Source: Sulfurovum sp. UBA1140 (GTDB taxonomy: Bacteria; Campylobacterota; Campylobacteria; Campylobacterales; Sulfurovaceae). Taken from it: a DNA stretch of 64,000 nucleotides. Below the pieces are notes generated by a model. The model saw only the letters and a list, made by a program, of their open reading frames with translations. It searched no databases and was not told where the DNA came from. Below, piece by piece: positions 1 through 8,758 of this stretch. The stretch covers positions 1 through 64,000 of the forward strand of contig DCAF01000008.1 of the NCBI GenBank assembly GCA_002311915.1, given 5' to 3'. The translations under genes were made by a program, and so were the position numbers. Numbering within the stretch: position 1 is the first letter of the stretch; each line of letters starts with the position of its first letter.

Positions 1-200
1 AATTCTTTCTTTTTATTTCTCTTTTTTAATTAATATATTTTTAAATTACACTTTTTTGACACTTATTCCTACTATACTTATGCCATGAGAGTTTATTTTT
101 CATTCTCCTATTACTTTTTATACTCTCTTAGCTTTCATCTAATATTTTTTTCCTCTTTTTGACTCTATTTGGTCAGGTGGAAGCTACTCTTACTCTGGGT
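1..200. other. AT-rich non-coding stretch downstream of ribA
   Basis: No convincing ORF is seen on either strand; the longest frame from an ATG near 86 stops after about 25 codons. The sequence is strongly T-rich on the plus strand. A TATACT-like hexamer lies at 73-78 but the only TTGACA (56-61) is only 11 bases away, so it is not a standard sigma-70 pair. Confidence 0.4.
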
Positions 201-767
201 TTACAATAAATGTCCTAATTGTTCTTTTTTAACTTTCAGATAGTTTTCATTGAAAGGATTAGATGTAATACAGATAGGTACGCGTTCAACTATTTCTATA
301 TTGGTTAATGATTCAATTTTTTTAGGATTATTGGTTAAGAGTCGTATCTTTTTTATTTTAAAATATTTTAATATACTTTCTACTATTTCATAAGTTCTCT
401 CATCAGCTCTAAAGCCTAATTGATGGTTTGCTTCAATTGTATTTAATCCCTTATCTTGCCATGCGTAGGCATTGACTTTGCCAAGTAGACCGATATTTCT
501 ACCCTCTTGTCGATGGTATATAATCATACCTCCCTCTTTGGCAATAAGTTCTTGTGCATAGGCAAGTTGTTCTCCACAGTCACATTTTTTTGAACCTAAA
601 GCATCACCCGTTAAACACTCAGAGTGTACACGAACAATAGGAGTATTGTCTAGCTTATCAGTGAAAATAGCCAAATGTTCTTTACCTCCTTCTTTAAAGG
701 CTTGAATATTAAATATACCATATTTGGTTGGTAGTTTTGCTACTTGGGAAATCTCAATTTGTCTCAT
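201..767 (-). CDS. ribA: GTP cyclohydrolase II (RibA)
   Basis: Opens the imidazole ring of GTP to give the pyrimidine precursor of riboflavin, in the cytosol. The 188-residue protein has the family zinc site as Cys51, Cys62 and Cys64 (RVHSECLTGD then KKCDCGEQ) and the substrate motif RQEGRNIGL at about 86-94. It is the stand-alone cyclohydrolase, without a RibB domain, and is close to the usual length of about 190-200. It is divergent from hemB, with about 90 bases between the two starts that must hold both promoters. Family assignment is firm. Confidence 0.95.
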   Translation of the reverse strand: MRQIEISQVAKLPTKYGIFNIQAFKEGGKEHLAIFTDKLDNTPIVRVHSECLTGDALGSKKCDCGEQLAYAQELIAKEGGMIIYHRQEGRNIGLLGKVNAYAWQDKGLNTIEANHQLGFRADERTYEIVESILKYFKIKKIRLLTNNPKKIESLTNIEIVERVPICITSNPFNENYLKVKKEQLGHLL

Positions 768-813
768 GGGAAAGATTATATCACTTTATTAATTAATGAA
801 ATACAACTATAAC

Positions 814-819
814 TATAAT
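814..819 (+). promoter_or_regulatory. hemB -10 box (TATAAT)
   Basis: TATAAT about 37 bases before the hemB ATG in an A/T-rich tract, with no good -35 hexamer, as is common for sigma-70 promoters of Campylobacterota. Confidence 0.5.
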
Positions 820-855
820 AGTGCTAAAATCTATAAAAAATATTAGGGACAAACA

Positions 856-1830
856 ATGTTTACACGATTTAGACGAAAACGACACAATCCAATCTTGAGA
901 AATCTCTTACAAGAGACACACTTAACTGTTAACGATTTTATTTATCCACTTTTTATTCGTGGTGGTGAGGGCATTAAAAATGAGGTTAACTCTATGCCGG
1001 GTGTATTTCAAATGAGTATTGATGAAGTAATAAAAGAGTGTGTGGTACTTAAAGAGCTTGGAATCTATTCTATTATTCTTTTTGGTATCCCTGATGTAAA
1101 AGATTCTGTTGGCTCAGATGCAATGTGTGAGCATGGGATTATCGCCTCGAGTATTCGAGCTATCAAAGAGGCTCATCCTGATATGTTTGTTGTTACGGAT
1201 TTATGTTTTTGTGAATATACAGATCACGGGCATTGTGGTGTGCTTGATCCTGTATTAGAAACGGTTGATAATGATATTACACTGGATAATTTAGCCAAAC
1301 AAGCAGTTATTCATGCAAAGGCAGGTGTAGATATGATTGCTCCTTCAGGAATGATGGATGGAATGATAGAATCTATTAGAATGGGATTAGATAAAATGGG
1401 GTATAGCCATATACCTATAATGAGTTACTCGACAAAATTTGCAAGTGCCTATTATGGACCATTTAGAGATGTAGCAGAGAGTAGTCCTAGTTTTGGAGAT
1501 AGACGTTCTTATCAGATGAATCCTGCCAATAGAAGAGAGGCGATTTTAGAAAGCTTGGCTGACGAGCAAGAGGGTGCTGATATATTGATGGTGAAACCAG
1601 CCTTAGCTTATCTGGACATTGTTCGTGATATTAAAGAGAATTCCCTATTGCCTTTGGCAGTTTATAATGTAAGTGGTGAATACAGTATGTTAAAAATGGC
1701 AGCCAAAGCAGGTGTCATTGATTATGATAAAGTAATGATGGAGACAATGATTGGTTTTAAGAGGGCAGGAGCAGATATTATTATCTCTTATCATGCTAAA
1801 GAGGTGGCAAAATTGCTAAATGAAGAGTAG
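856..1830 (+). CDS. hemB: delta-aminolevulinic acid dehydratase (porphobilinogen synthase)
   Basis: Condenses two 5-aminolevulinate molecules to porphobilinogen, the second committed step of haem and corrinoid synthesis. The 324-residue length is normal. The metal-binding cysteines are Cys117, Cys119 and Cys127 ([14 protein letters not shown]), so this is the zinc-type enzyme; the two Schiff-base lysines are Lys194 ([13 protein letters not shown]) and Lys247 ([10 protein letters not shown]). The start is supported by an AGGGA site. With hemN 4 kb downstream this gives the segment a haem-synthesis flavour. Confidence 0.96.
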   Translation: MFTRFRRKRHNPILRNLLQETHLTVNDFIYPLFIRGGEGIKNEVNSMPGVFQMSIDEVIKECVVLKELGIYSIILFGIPDVKDSVGSDAMCEHGIIASSIRAIKEAHPDMFVVTDLCFCEYTDHGHCGVLDPVLETVDNDITLDNLAKQAVIHAKAGVDMIAPSGMMDGMIESIRMGLDKMGYSHIPIMSYSTKFASAYYGPFRDVAESSPSFGDRRSYQMNPANRREAILESLADEQEGADILMVKPALAYLDIVRDIKENSLLPLAVYNVSGEYSMLKMAAKAGVIDYDKVMMETMIGFKRAGADIIISYHAKEVAKLLNEE

Positions 1831-1836
1831 GGGAGT

Positions 1837-2334
1837 TTACTCCTCTTCTCCATCAATCTCTTTTGAGAGTTCAGCGAGTTGTTCAAGATACTTATCCTCT
1901 CCTTTCTGAGTAGAGGTTGTAAGTTTCTCTGGGATAGTGTTCTCTTTTTCTTCCATCTCTTTTGATATTTCTAATTTAATATCATCTTCCATCTTCTGTT
2001 CCTCTGTTTTGGAGTCAGAAGTTACTGAATCGAGTGATTTAGAAGCTGGAGGCTGGTTGCCATCTTCATTATCTTCTGTTAAATCATCAATATTATCAAT
2101 CATTAAAGACTCTTGTGGTACAGAGGGTTCTGTTACTACTTTTTCACTCTCTATAAAAGTTTTATACCCGTAAATAGAGAGACTTGAAACAATGGCAATA
2201 ATTAGAAGGGTGATTAAAAGTTTTGCAAGAATACTCTCATTCTCTTCCTCGTCAGGATCATTCAAAATTTGGGATTTATAAGCTTCTGTAAAACTTGTCT
2301 CTTCATCATTATGATTTGTATTGTTATTAAACAC
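1837..2334 (-). CDS. small acidic single-pass membrane protein, function unknown
   Basis: The 165-residue protein has an acidic N-terminus, one clear membrane helix at about residues 38-57 (LAKLLITLLIIAIVSSLSIY) and a long, low-complexity Glu/Lys/Ser/Thr-rich tail. This fits a cytosolic-in anchor with an extended periplasmic tail. No enzyme motif is visible and I do not recognise the family. It is convergent with hemB with only 6 bases between the stops. The clean frame and helix make it likely real. Confidence 0.6.
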   Translation of the reverse strand: MFNNNTNHNDEETSFTEAYKSQILNDPDEEENESILAKLLITLLIIAIVSSLSIYGYKTFIESEKVVTEPSVPQESLMIDNIDDLTEDNEDGNQPPASKSLDSVTSDSKTEEQKMEDDIKLEISKEMEEKENTIPEKLTTSTQKGEDKYLEQLAELSKEIDGEEE

Positions 2335-2461
2335 AAATATCCTTTATCTCATATTTTTATCATTTGTTAAAAGTATCTTTATTATTCTATCATAATTTTT
2401 ACTAAAAATCTTTTAAAGCATGTTTTTTCACATTTTTATACACATTCTCACGTTTATTTGC

Positions 2462-2467
2462 TATAAT
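2462..2467 (+). promoter_or_regulatory. -10 box before the SPFH gene
   Basis: TATAAT 40 bases upstream of the ATG at 2507; the gene also has a GTGAGGG ribosome site. It probably drives the SPFH gene, the small membrane gene and perhaps the phosphatase that follow closely. Confidence 0.5.
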
Positions 2468-2506
2468 TGCATTGATTAATAAAATTTTGGAAGTGAGGGA
2501 ATACTG

Positions 2507-3403
2507 ATGTTTGAGTTAGATTTCTTGTATTGGATATTGGGCATTTTTTTTGTGTTGGCAGTCCTCGTACTGTTCTTTAATACGGTTGGGTTTGATAAAA
2601 TATTGCCCATTGTCGTGGTTGAGTCTCAAGAAGAGTGGGTGGTTGATCGTTTAGGAAAAGATCGTATACTTACCGAGGGTCTTAATCGTATTTTACCAGG
2701 AGTTGATAGAATTGAAGCCAAGGTGAGTCTTAAAGAGATAACGATTGACCCTCCTGCTCAGAATATTATTACCAATGACCAGATTAAAATTACAGTAGAT
2801 ATGATTGCAACCATTAAGGTTATTGACTCTATGAAAGCTATTATGGAAGTTGACGATTATAAAAAAGCAGTTGAGAGTTTGGTAATGACAAGCGTATTAA
2901 GTAAGATGGCTATACGAAATTTAGCAGATATTCAAACCCATTTGGATGATATATCCAAAGAGGTTATCGCACATATCGAAGAGGACAGTTTGCGTTGGGG
3001 AGTAAAAATGATTCAAGTTAGATTTGAAGATATTGACTACTCTGATGCGATTAAAGCTACGATGGAGAAAGAGGTGCTTGATAGAACCAAGCAGAAGATG
3101 ATGTTGGCAGATGCTAAAGCTAAAAGTGAGGCTGCAGCTACAGAAGCAGAAGGTTTCAAAAAAGCAGCAGCATTTAAAGCTGAAGCATTGGTTCATGAGA
3201 TTAGGACGCTACAAAATATTATGCCAGATATGAGTAATGATAAAATTTTAGAGTTCTTAAAGTCGTTGGATTATATCCACTCTATGAAAAATCTCTCTTC
3301 TTCAGAAAATGCTAAGTTTGTGGTCTATCCTTCAGAGAGTCCTCAATCAATGAATAAGTTGATGGGTGCTGAGTATCTATCTCAGGCAATGGGTAACAAG
3401 TAA
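2507..3403 (+). CDS. SPFH/band 7 (stomatin-like) membrane protein
   Basis: The 298-residue protein has an N-terminal membrane helix (about 6-27), then the band 7 core (about 38-200, with EWVVDRLGK and LPGVDRIEAK typical of stomatins), then an Ala/Glu/Lys-rich coiled region (about 195-235, AKAKSEAAATEAEG) that drives oligomerisation in the family. Stomatin-like proteins scaffold membrane microdomains or protease regulators. Here the usual partner NfeD protease is absent; instead a small multi-pass membrane protein follows, which may be its partner (inference). Confidence 0.85.
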   Translation: MFELDFLYWILGIFFVLAVLVLFFNTVGFDKILPIVVVESQEEWVVDRLGKDRILTEGLNRILPGVDRIEAKVSLKEITIDPPAQNIITNDQIKITVDMIATIKVIDSMKAIMEVDDYKKAVESLVMTSVLSKMAIRNLADIQTHLDDISKEVIAHIEEDSLRWGVKMIQVRFEDIDYSDAIKATMEKEVLDRTKQKMMLADAKAKSEAAATEAEGFKKAAAFKAEALVHEIRTLQNIMPDMSNDKILEFLKSLDYIHSMKNLSSSENAKFVVYPSESPQSMNKLMGAEYLSQAMGNK

Positions 3404-3452
3404 AATTATGTTTTTTTTAAATAATAAAGTTAAGGAAAAGGGAGCAAGTACA

Positions 3453-3869
3453 ATGTTTTTTATTACGGGAATGTCAACATTCACATGGATTTTATTGGCG
3501 TATGTAGGGTTACATATTGGTCAAGACTATATACCTATTTTTAAAGATTTAACTTTAAATAGTATCGTGCTAACACACCATATTGGACCAGATAGAGATT
3601 TTATTATTCGAGTGAGAGAACTCTTTTTGATTGTAGGGTCGTTGGCTCTGTTTGTAGAAGTGGCAAAAGCTGCTACATCTAAAGCTTTTGGTGCAACAGA
3701 GACACTTTTAAGTTTTGTGGTAGCTATTGTGTTTGTGGTACTCTTTTTTATGGTAGAGTGGGCTCAAAATGCAACCTTTTTGGTTTTGGCATTGATGTCA
3801 TTTATTGATGCTACAGGTGGATTTATTATTGAACTTAATGCTGCTAAAAGAGATTTTAGCATTGGTTAA
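3453..3869 (+). CDS. small multi-pass inner membrane protein, unknown
   Basis: With the ATG at 3453, preceded by an AAGGAAAAGGGAG ribosome site, the product is 138 residues. Earlier in-frame ATGs at 3366 and 3408 would overlap or abut the SPFH gene and add a charged stretch before the first helix, so I prefer 3453. Hydrophobic segments lie at about 8-22, 56-75, 85-105 and 108-128. No known motif is seen. It is probably cotranscribed with the SPFH gene and could be its membrane partner. Confidence 0.65.
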   Translation: MFFITGMSTFTWILLAYVGLHIGQDYIPIFKDLTLNSIVLTHHIGPDRDFIIRVRELFLIVGSLALFVEVAKAATSKAFGATETLLSFVVAIVFVVLFFMVEWAQNATFLVLALMSFIDATGGFIIELNAAKRDFSIG

Positions 3870-3872
3870 TCC

Positions 3873-4730
3873 ATGAAGTTTACTACTTCTCATAAGTATG
3901 CTCATCTCTCTTCTTTCGATGAGTATATTATTATTGGTGATGTTCATGGGTGTGTGGATGAACTACAACAGCTATTGATACAAAATGGGTTTAGCATTGA
4001 TGCCAATGGTTTTATAGAGTTAAATTCTACCATCTGTTCTAAATCAATTGTACTTTTAGGAGATTTTATAGATAAGGGTAATCGTGAGAAAATCATTGAA
4101 ACCATTAACTTTATCTATAAAAACTATTATCATCTGAATCAACATCGTCAACAGTTTTATCTACTTAAGGGAAACCATGAAGAGATGGTTTATCGTTATA
4201 TCTCTAATGACCCAACCTTAGAAATTACGGCAAAGCGTTTGGAAGATAAAGATAAATATTATAACACCGTAGCTATTTTAGAAAAAGATTTTGATTTAAA
4301 AAAGAAATTTTTAGAGCTTTATGACGAGAGTTATAGTTGGTTGCAATATCGCTTTAGTCCTAACTTTTCAGCTATTTTGACCCATGCTCCTTGTGAGGTT
4401 AAATATTTAGGACAAAATGATGATGAATCCTATGCTAAAATGATTAAGTGTGCTTCTCGAAGTAAGAATAAAGGTATAAAATTAGATGAGCTATTGTCTT
4501 ATGTCTACGAAGAGGCAGAAGAGAATCAAAATTATCACATTTTTGGACATCTCTCTCAGCCCAATATCCGAAAATATAAGAATAGAGTCTGTATTGACAC
4601 TTCTGTTATTTATGGTGATACGTTAAGTTGTGCCATTATTAAAGAAGACCAACTCACTTTTGACAGTACCCCTTTTCAAAAAAAACAAAAATCTGCTACC
4701 CAAGAGTACAATATACTGTTTGATTTTTAG
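3873..4730 (+). CDS. PPP-family metallophosphoesterase (Ser/Thr or ApaH-like phosphatase)
   Basis: The 285-residue protein carries the calcineurin-like metal motifs in order: GDVHGCVDE (about 22-30), GDFIDKGN (about 63-70), GNHEE (about 100-104), then metal histidines in LTHAPCE and IFGHLSQPN. This fits a bacterial PPP phosphatase acting on phosphoproteins or dinucleoside polyphosphates; the substrate cannot be read from sequence. It starts 3 bases after the membrane gene and has only a weak ribosome site, suggesting translational coupling. Confidence 0.8.
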   Translation: MKFTTSHKYAHLSSFDEYIIIGDVHGCVDELQQLLIQNGFSIDANGFIELNSTICSKSIVLLGDFIDKGNREKIIETINFIYKNYYHLNQHRQQFYLLKGNHEEMVYRYISNDPTLEITAKRLEDKDKYYNTVAILEKDFDLKKKFLELYDESYSWLQYRFSPNFSAILTHAPCEVKYLGQNDDESYAKMIKCASRSKNKGIKLDELLSYVYEEAEENQNYHIFGHLSQPNIRKYKNRVCIDTSVIYGDTLSCAIIKEDQLTFDSTPFQKKQKSATQEYNILFDF

Positions 4731-4834
4731 CATTAACTTCTTTGTAAAAATTAAATGGTAAAATAGTTTCCTTAAAACAACAATCACTTACATTACATTA
4801 CTTTTATCTATAAGTGAATATTAGGAAAACCCAA

Positions 4835-5761
4835 ATGAGACACTTTTTAACCCTTAAAGATTTTACAAAAAATGAACTTTTGGAAATGATAGACTTGGCA
4901 CAGAAAATTAAGAAGCAGACAAAAAACAGAAAATTTGTCCCTTATATGGAACATCAGACCTTGGGAATGATTTTTGAAAAGAGTTCTACACGAACACGTG
5001 TTAGCTTCGAAACAGGTATTTATCAACTTGGTGGTGTGGGTCTTTTTTTATCTTCAAATGATATTCAATTGGGGCGTGGAGAACCAATGAAGGATACTGC
5101 TCGGGTAATCAGTCGTATGGTTGATATGGTGATGATTCGTACTTTTGAACACAGTAAGCTTGAAGAGTTTGCAGAGTATTCAAATGTTCCTGTTATTAAC
5201 GGGCTGACAGACAGCTATCACCCTGTACAGTTAATGACCGATTATTTAACCATGTTAGAGTGTGGAGTTGAAGAACCTGTGGTTGCTTATGTAGGGGACG
5301 GAAACAATGTAACACATTCGTGGCTTATACTCGCGGCTAAACTGGGCTTTGAGCTTAGAGTTGCAACCCCTAAAGGGTATGAATGTGATGCTTCTATTGT
5401 TGCAGAGGCATTAGAGATTGCCAAAGAGAGTGGAGCAGAAATTATTTTTACCAATGATCCAGCAGAAGCAGTAGAAGAGGCAAATGTGGTAACAACCGAT
5501 ACATGGGTTTCAATGGGGCAAGAGGATGAAAAAGAGAATAGAATGAACGCATTTAAAGGGTTTATTGTCGATGAAGAGTTAATGGAATTGGCTCAACAAG
5601 ATACCCTGTTTTTGCACTGTCTTCCTGCTTATCGAGGATACGAAGTGAGTGAATTTGTTTTTGAAAAACATGCTGATGAGATTTTTTTAGAGGCAGAGAA
5701 TAGGTTACATGCTCAAAAGGGTATTATGGTATGGCTCGATCAGCATCGAGATGTCAATTGA
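4835..5761 (+). CDS. argF: ornithine carbamoyltransferase
   Basis: Transfers the carbamoyl group from carbamoyl phosphate to ornithine to give citrulline in arginine synthesis. From the ATG at 4835 the protein has 308 residues, the normal size; a GTG at 4814 would add seven residues before the conserved [10 protein letters not shown] start, and the ATG has AGGAAAA in front. Signature sites are SSTRTR (about 50-55, carbamoyl phosphate), HPVQ (about 129-132), GDGNNVTHS (about 154-162) and HCLPAYRG (about 261-268, ornithine). hemN follows after 66 bases. Confidence 0.95.
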   Translation: MRHFLTLKDFTKNELLEMIDLAQKIKKQTKNRKFVPYMEHQTLGMIFEKSSTRTRVSFETGIYQLGGVGLFLSSNDIQLGRGEPMKDTARVISRMVDMVMIRTFEHSKLEEFAEYSNVPVINGLTDSYHPVQLMTDYLTMLECGVEEPVVAYVGDGNNVTHSWLILAAKLGFELRVATPKGYECDASIVAEALEIAKESGAEIIFTNDPAEAVEEANVVTTDTWVSMGQEDEKENRMNAFKGFIVDEELMELAQQDTLFLHCLPAYRGYEVSEFVFEKHADEIFLEAENRLHAQKGIMVWLDQHRDVN

Positions 5762-5827
5762 TACCCAACAAGCTAAAATAGATAATTATATGTTAATATG
5801 AAAAAAAAAAAAGGAAGTGTACACTGA

Positions 5828-7195
5828 ATGAGTAATATTGATTTTGAAAAATTTTCTAAATATTCTAAGCCAGGACCTAGGTATACCAGTTATCCAACTG
5901 CATTAGAGTTTAATAGTGATTTTAAGCATGATATCTATATAGATTTTTTGGAGAATTCCACAGAGAAAATTTCTCTTTATGTGCATCTCCCCTTTTGTCG
6001 TTCAGCCTGTTATTTTTGTGGGTGTAATGTCGTCTTTACCTCAAAAGAGGAAAAATTAAGTCGTTATATTGAGTACCTAAAAAAAGAGATTGATATTTTA
6101 GCAGAGCATATTGATAGCTCTCGTGAGGTGGTTCAATTTCACTTTGGTGGGGGAACACCTACCTATTATAAAGCATTTGAACTTGACGAAATAGTTACTT
6201 ATATTAAATCTAAATTTCCAAACTGGTGCAGTAAAGCAGAGATAAGTTGTGAGATTGACCCAAGATTTTTTAATGAAGATCAGATGAAAGTATTTCACAA
6301 GCATGGCTTTAATCGTATCAGTTTTGGGGTACAAGACCTAGACGATAAGGTGCAAAAAGAGATTCATCGTGTGCAACCACTTCAACTCACTAAAAATGCA
6401 GTGGAATTGGCACGAAAATATGGCATTAGCTCGATTAATACAGATTTTATCTATGGACTTCCTTTTCAAACCCTAGAGACTTTTAAAAAAACATTAGAAC
6501 TCTCGACTCAGCTTAATCCTGATAGAGTCGCCGTTTTTAACTATGCTCATGTACCTTGGCTTATGAGAACCATGCGTAAATTTGATGAAACCACCCTTCC
6601 AACCCCTGATGTTAAATTGCAGATTTTTAAATATACCATTGATTTTTTTGAGTCACATGGGTATAAAATGGTGGGTATGGATCACTTCGCAAAACCAACA
6701 GATGAACTCTTTGGAGCGATAGAAAAAGGTGAACTACATCGAAACTTTCAGGGTTATACCACCCGAGGGGGTTCCAACCTTATAGGAATTGGCTTGACGA
6801 GTATTGGTGAAGGTAGTCATTATTATGCTCAAAATACTAAAGATATGAAGCTTTACGAAGAGGCTTTAGATGCAGGACGACTCCCTTTTGAACGGGGTGT
6901 TGTGCTAAGTGATGATGACTTTTTAAGAAAAGCTGTTATTATGGAGTTGATGGCAAATTTTCATATTGATATTAAAAGAGTGAACAGAGAGCATGGTATT
7001 GTATTTACAGACTATTTTGCAGATGCGTTAGAGGCATTGCAAGAGTTTGTCGAGGCTGATTTGGTTACCATTGACCAAAATGAGATAAGAGTAAGTACCA
7101 CAGGAACACTGTTGATACGAAATATCGCCATGCCATTTGATGCCTATATGAAAAAATATGCACAGAGTAAGAAATCGTTTTCAAAGACGGTATAG
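5828..7195 (+). CDS. hemN: oxygen-independent coproporphyrinogen III oxidase (radical SAM)
   Basis: Performs oxidative decarboxylation of coproporphyrinogen III to protoporphyrinogen IX with S-adenosylmethionine under low oxygen. The 455-residue length is that of true HemN, not the shorter HemW. The 4Fe-4S site is CX3CX2CXC at Cys57, 61, 64 and 66, with HFGGGTP at about 105-111 for SAM binding and the HemN motif GPRYTSYPT near the N-terminus. An AAAGGAAG ribosome site precedes the ATG. The next gene starts 15 bases later and is probably cotranscribed. Confidence 0.94.
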   Translation: MSNIDFEKFSKYSKPGPRYTSYPTALEFNSDFKHDIYIDFLENSTEKISLYVHLPFCRSACYFCGCNVVFTSKEEKLSRYIEYLKKEIDILAEHIDSSREVVQFHFGGGTPTYYKAFELDEIVTYIKSKFPNWCSKAEISCEIDPRFFNEDQMKVFHKHGFNRISFGVQDLDDKVQKEIHRVQPLQLTKNAVELARKYGISSINTDFIYGLPFQTLETFKKTLELSTQLNPDRVAVFNYAHVPWLMRTMRKFDETTLPTPDVKLQIFKYTIDFFESHGYKMVGMDHFAKPTDELFGAIEKGELHRNFQGYTTRGGSNLIGIGLTSIGEGSHYYAQNTKDMKLYEEALDAGRLPFERGVVLSDDDFLRKAVIMELMANFHIDIKRVNREHGIVFTDYFADALEALQEFVEADLVTIDQNEIRVSTTGTLLIRNIAMPFDAYMKKYAQSKKSFSKTV

Positions 7196-7210
7196 AAAGA
7201 AAAGAGAAGC

Positions 7211-8500
7211 ATGAAAAAAACAGAAGATATTTTTAATTTTAAAGCAACAGCCGATGATTGTGTGAAGTGTGGAAAGTGTATTCCTGTCTGTACAATTTAC
7301 CAAGTTAATGCAGATGAAGTTACTTCGCCCAGAGGATTTATTGACTTATTAGGGCAGTATCAACAGGGCAATTTGGAACTGGACAGAAATGCCAAAGATA
7401 TTTTTGAGAGCTGTTTTTTGTGTACGGCTTGTACCGAAGTCTGCCCCAACTCTCTACCCACCGATATGGTTATTGAAGAGGTTCGAGCCGATATAGCCGA
7501 TAAATTTGGTATCGCTTGGTTTAAAAAAGCATTCTTTACCCTTTTGCGTCATCGTAAACTCATGGATATTATGATGAAATTGGGCTATACGTTTAGAACG
7601 TGTGGATTTAAAGATGATACCAAAAGAGGGGGAATGATTCCTCGTTTCCCGATGCCCCTTATAAAAAGTGGACGACTCTTGCCCTCACTTGGTAAAACAA
7701 GCTTTATGAATAAATATCCCGAAGAGATAGCCCATGGTGGTAAACGACGTGTGGCGATTTTTATTGGTTGCTTAGCAAACTACAACTATACAGGCATAGG
7801 TGACAGTCTTATAGAGATTTTAGAAGAGTTAAACATTGATGCTTTTATCCCCAAAGACCAACTCTGTTGTTCTGCCCCTGCCTATTTTACGGGTGATTTC
7901 TATACGGTAGAGACTCTTTCTAAAAAAAATATTGAGTATTTTGAAACATTTATTGATGATGTCGAAGCGATAATTATCCCCGAAGCAACCTGTTCGGCAA
8001 TGATAAAACATGATTGGGAGATTTTCTTTAACAATCGTGGCATGGAGAATTGGGCAAAACGAGCCAATAAGCTAAATGAAAAAATCTTTATGGCAACCGA
8101 ATGGCTAGAGCAAAACACCGACTTAAAAGATAGATTGGCTAAAAAAGGTCAAACCATTCAAGAGACCATCACCTATCACGATGCGTGTCATGCTAAAAAA
8201 GTACAAGGCATTCACAAAGAACCAAGAGCATTACTTTCACAAAACTATACGATTACAGAGATGAGTGATAGTGACCGATGTTGTGGTTTTGGTGGGGTAA
8301 CCATGCAGACTGAAAAGTATCATTTTGCAGAACTTGCTGGACAACCAAAAGCTGTAATGATTAAAGAGACAGGTGCTAAAATTGTTAGTGCAGAGTGTAG
8401 TGCTTGTCGTATGCAAATAGGAAACTCTTTGCATCAAGCCGATGTGGATGTGGTGTTTAAAAATCCTGTAGAGTTAATTGCTGAAGCGTTAAAAAAGTAA
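7211..8500 (+). CDS. GlcF-like iron-sulfur oxidoreductase subunit (two 4Fe-4S plus CCG domains)
   Basis: The 429-residue protein has two N-terminal ferredoxin-type clusters (CVKCGKCIPVC at 17-27 and CFLCTACTEVC at 68-78) followed by two cysteine-rich CCG-type domains (CCSAPAYF near the middle, CCGFGG near the C-terminus). This is the architecture of glycolate or lactate oxidase Fe-S subunits and of heterodisulfide reductase-like proteins. No FAD-binding GlcD partner is next to it, so the donor is unknown. Cotranscription with hemN is likely. Confidence 0.8.
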   Translation: MKKTEDIFNFKATADDCVKCGKCIPVCTIYQVNADEVTSPRGFIDLLGQYQQGNLELDRNAKDIFESCFLCTACTEVCPNSLPTDMVIEEVRADIADKFGIAWFKKAFFTLLRHRKLMDIMMKLGYTFRTCGFKDDTKRGGMIPRFPMPLIKSGRLLPSLGKTSFMNKYPEEIAHGGKRRVAIFIGCLANYNYTGIGDSLIEILEELNIDAFIPKDQLCCSAPAYFTGDFYTVETLSKKNIEYFETFIDDVEAIIIPEATCSAMIKHDWEIFFNNRGMENWAKRANKLNEKIFMATEWLEQNTDLKDRLAKKGQTIQETITYHDACHAKKVQGIHKEPRALLSQNYTITEMSDSDRCCGFGGVTMQTEKYHFAELAGQPKAVMIKETGAKIVSAECSACRMQIGNSLHQADVDVVFKNPVELIAEALKK

Positions 8501-8517
8501 GCCAAATTTACAAAACT

Positions 8518-8583
8518 GTTCGGGTCTGAACACGCTAATGTTAAAAATACAAATGGCACAGTCGGAACCGATGGCTTCAGCCT
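8518..8583 (-). repeat. dispersed palindromic repeat, copy 1 (66-bp core)
   Basis: On the minus strand this is a second copy of the core found at 14965-15030; by eye 55 of 66 positions agree, with no gaps. It contains the small hairpin GGCTTCAGCC and the GTTCGGG end typical of this repeat family. It sits just after the GlcF-like gene at the left border of a two-gene accessory patch. Confidence 0.75.
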
Positions 8584-8711
8584 TGTTCTCTTTAAATGAG
8601 TTTTATACCCCTAAAAATCTAGGTACAATAATAAATTATTCCAAAAAAAAGATTCAAGAAATCTATAATGCTCCCCCAAATAAGTAATTTCCTATAAAAC
8701 CTATTTTATGC

Positions 8712-8717
8712 TATAAT
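8712..8717 (+). promoter_or_regulatory. -10 box of the AAA ATPase gene
   Basis: TATAAT 42 bases upstream of the ATG at 8759; an AAGGAGC ribosome site follows at about 8748-8754. Confidence 0.5.
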
Positions 8718-8758
8718 GCCCTTAACTATAAAATATACTTTATACATAAGGAGCAATC

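Noticed and set aside
56..78. TTGACA/TATACT promoter pair at the left end
   Set aside because: The spacing is only 11 bases and no ORF follows.
1831..1850. Hairpin GGAGT-TT-ACTCC between hemB and the next gene
   Set aside because: Only five pairs, and it lies inside the end of the convergent gene; not convincing as a terminator.
1937..2173. Plus-strand ORF opposite the acidic membrane protein gene
   Set aside because: Ser-rich shadow of the Glu/Ser-rich reading frame on the minus strand; no ribosome site.
4814..4834. GTG start for argF
   Set aside because: It adds seven non-conserved residues, while the ATG at 4835 has a ribosome site and the normal family N-terminus.
8538..8687. 49-residue ORF beginning MLKIQMAQSEPMASALF
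   Set aside because: Its first half is the dispersed repeat core and there is no ribosome site; the remaining part matches nothing I know. Probably chance read-through of the repeat.
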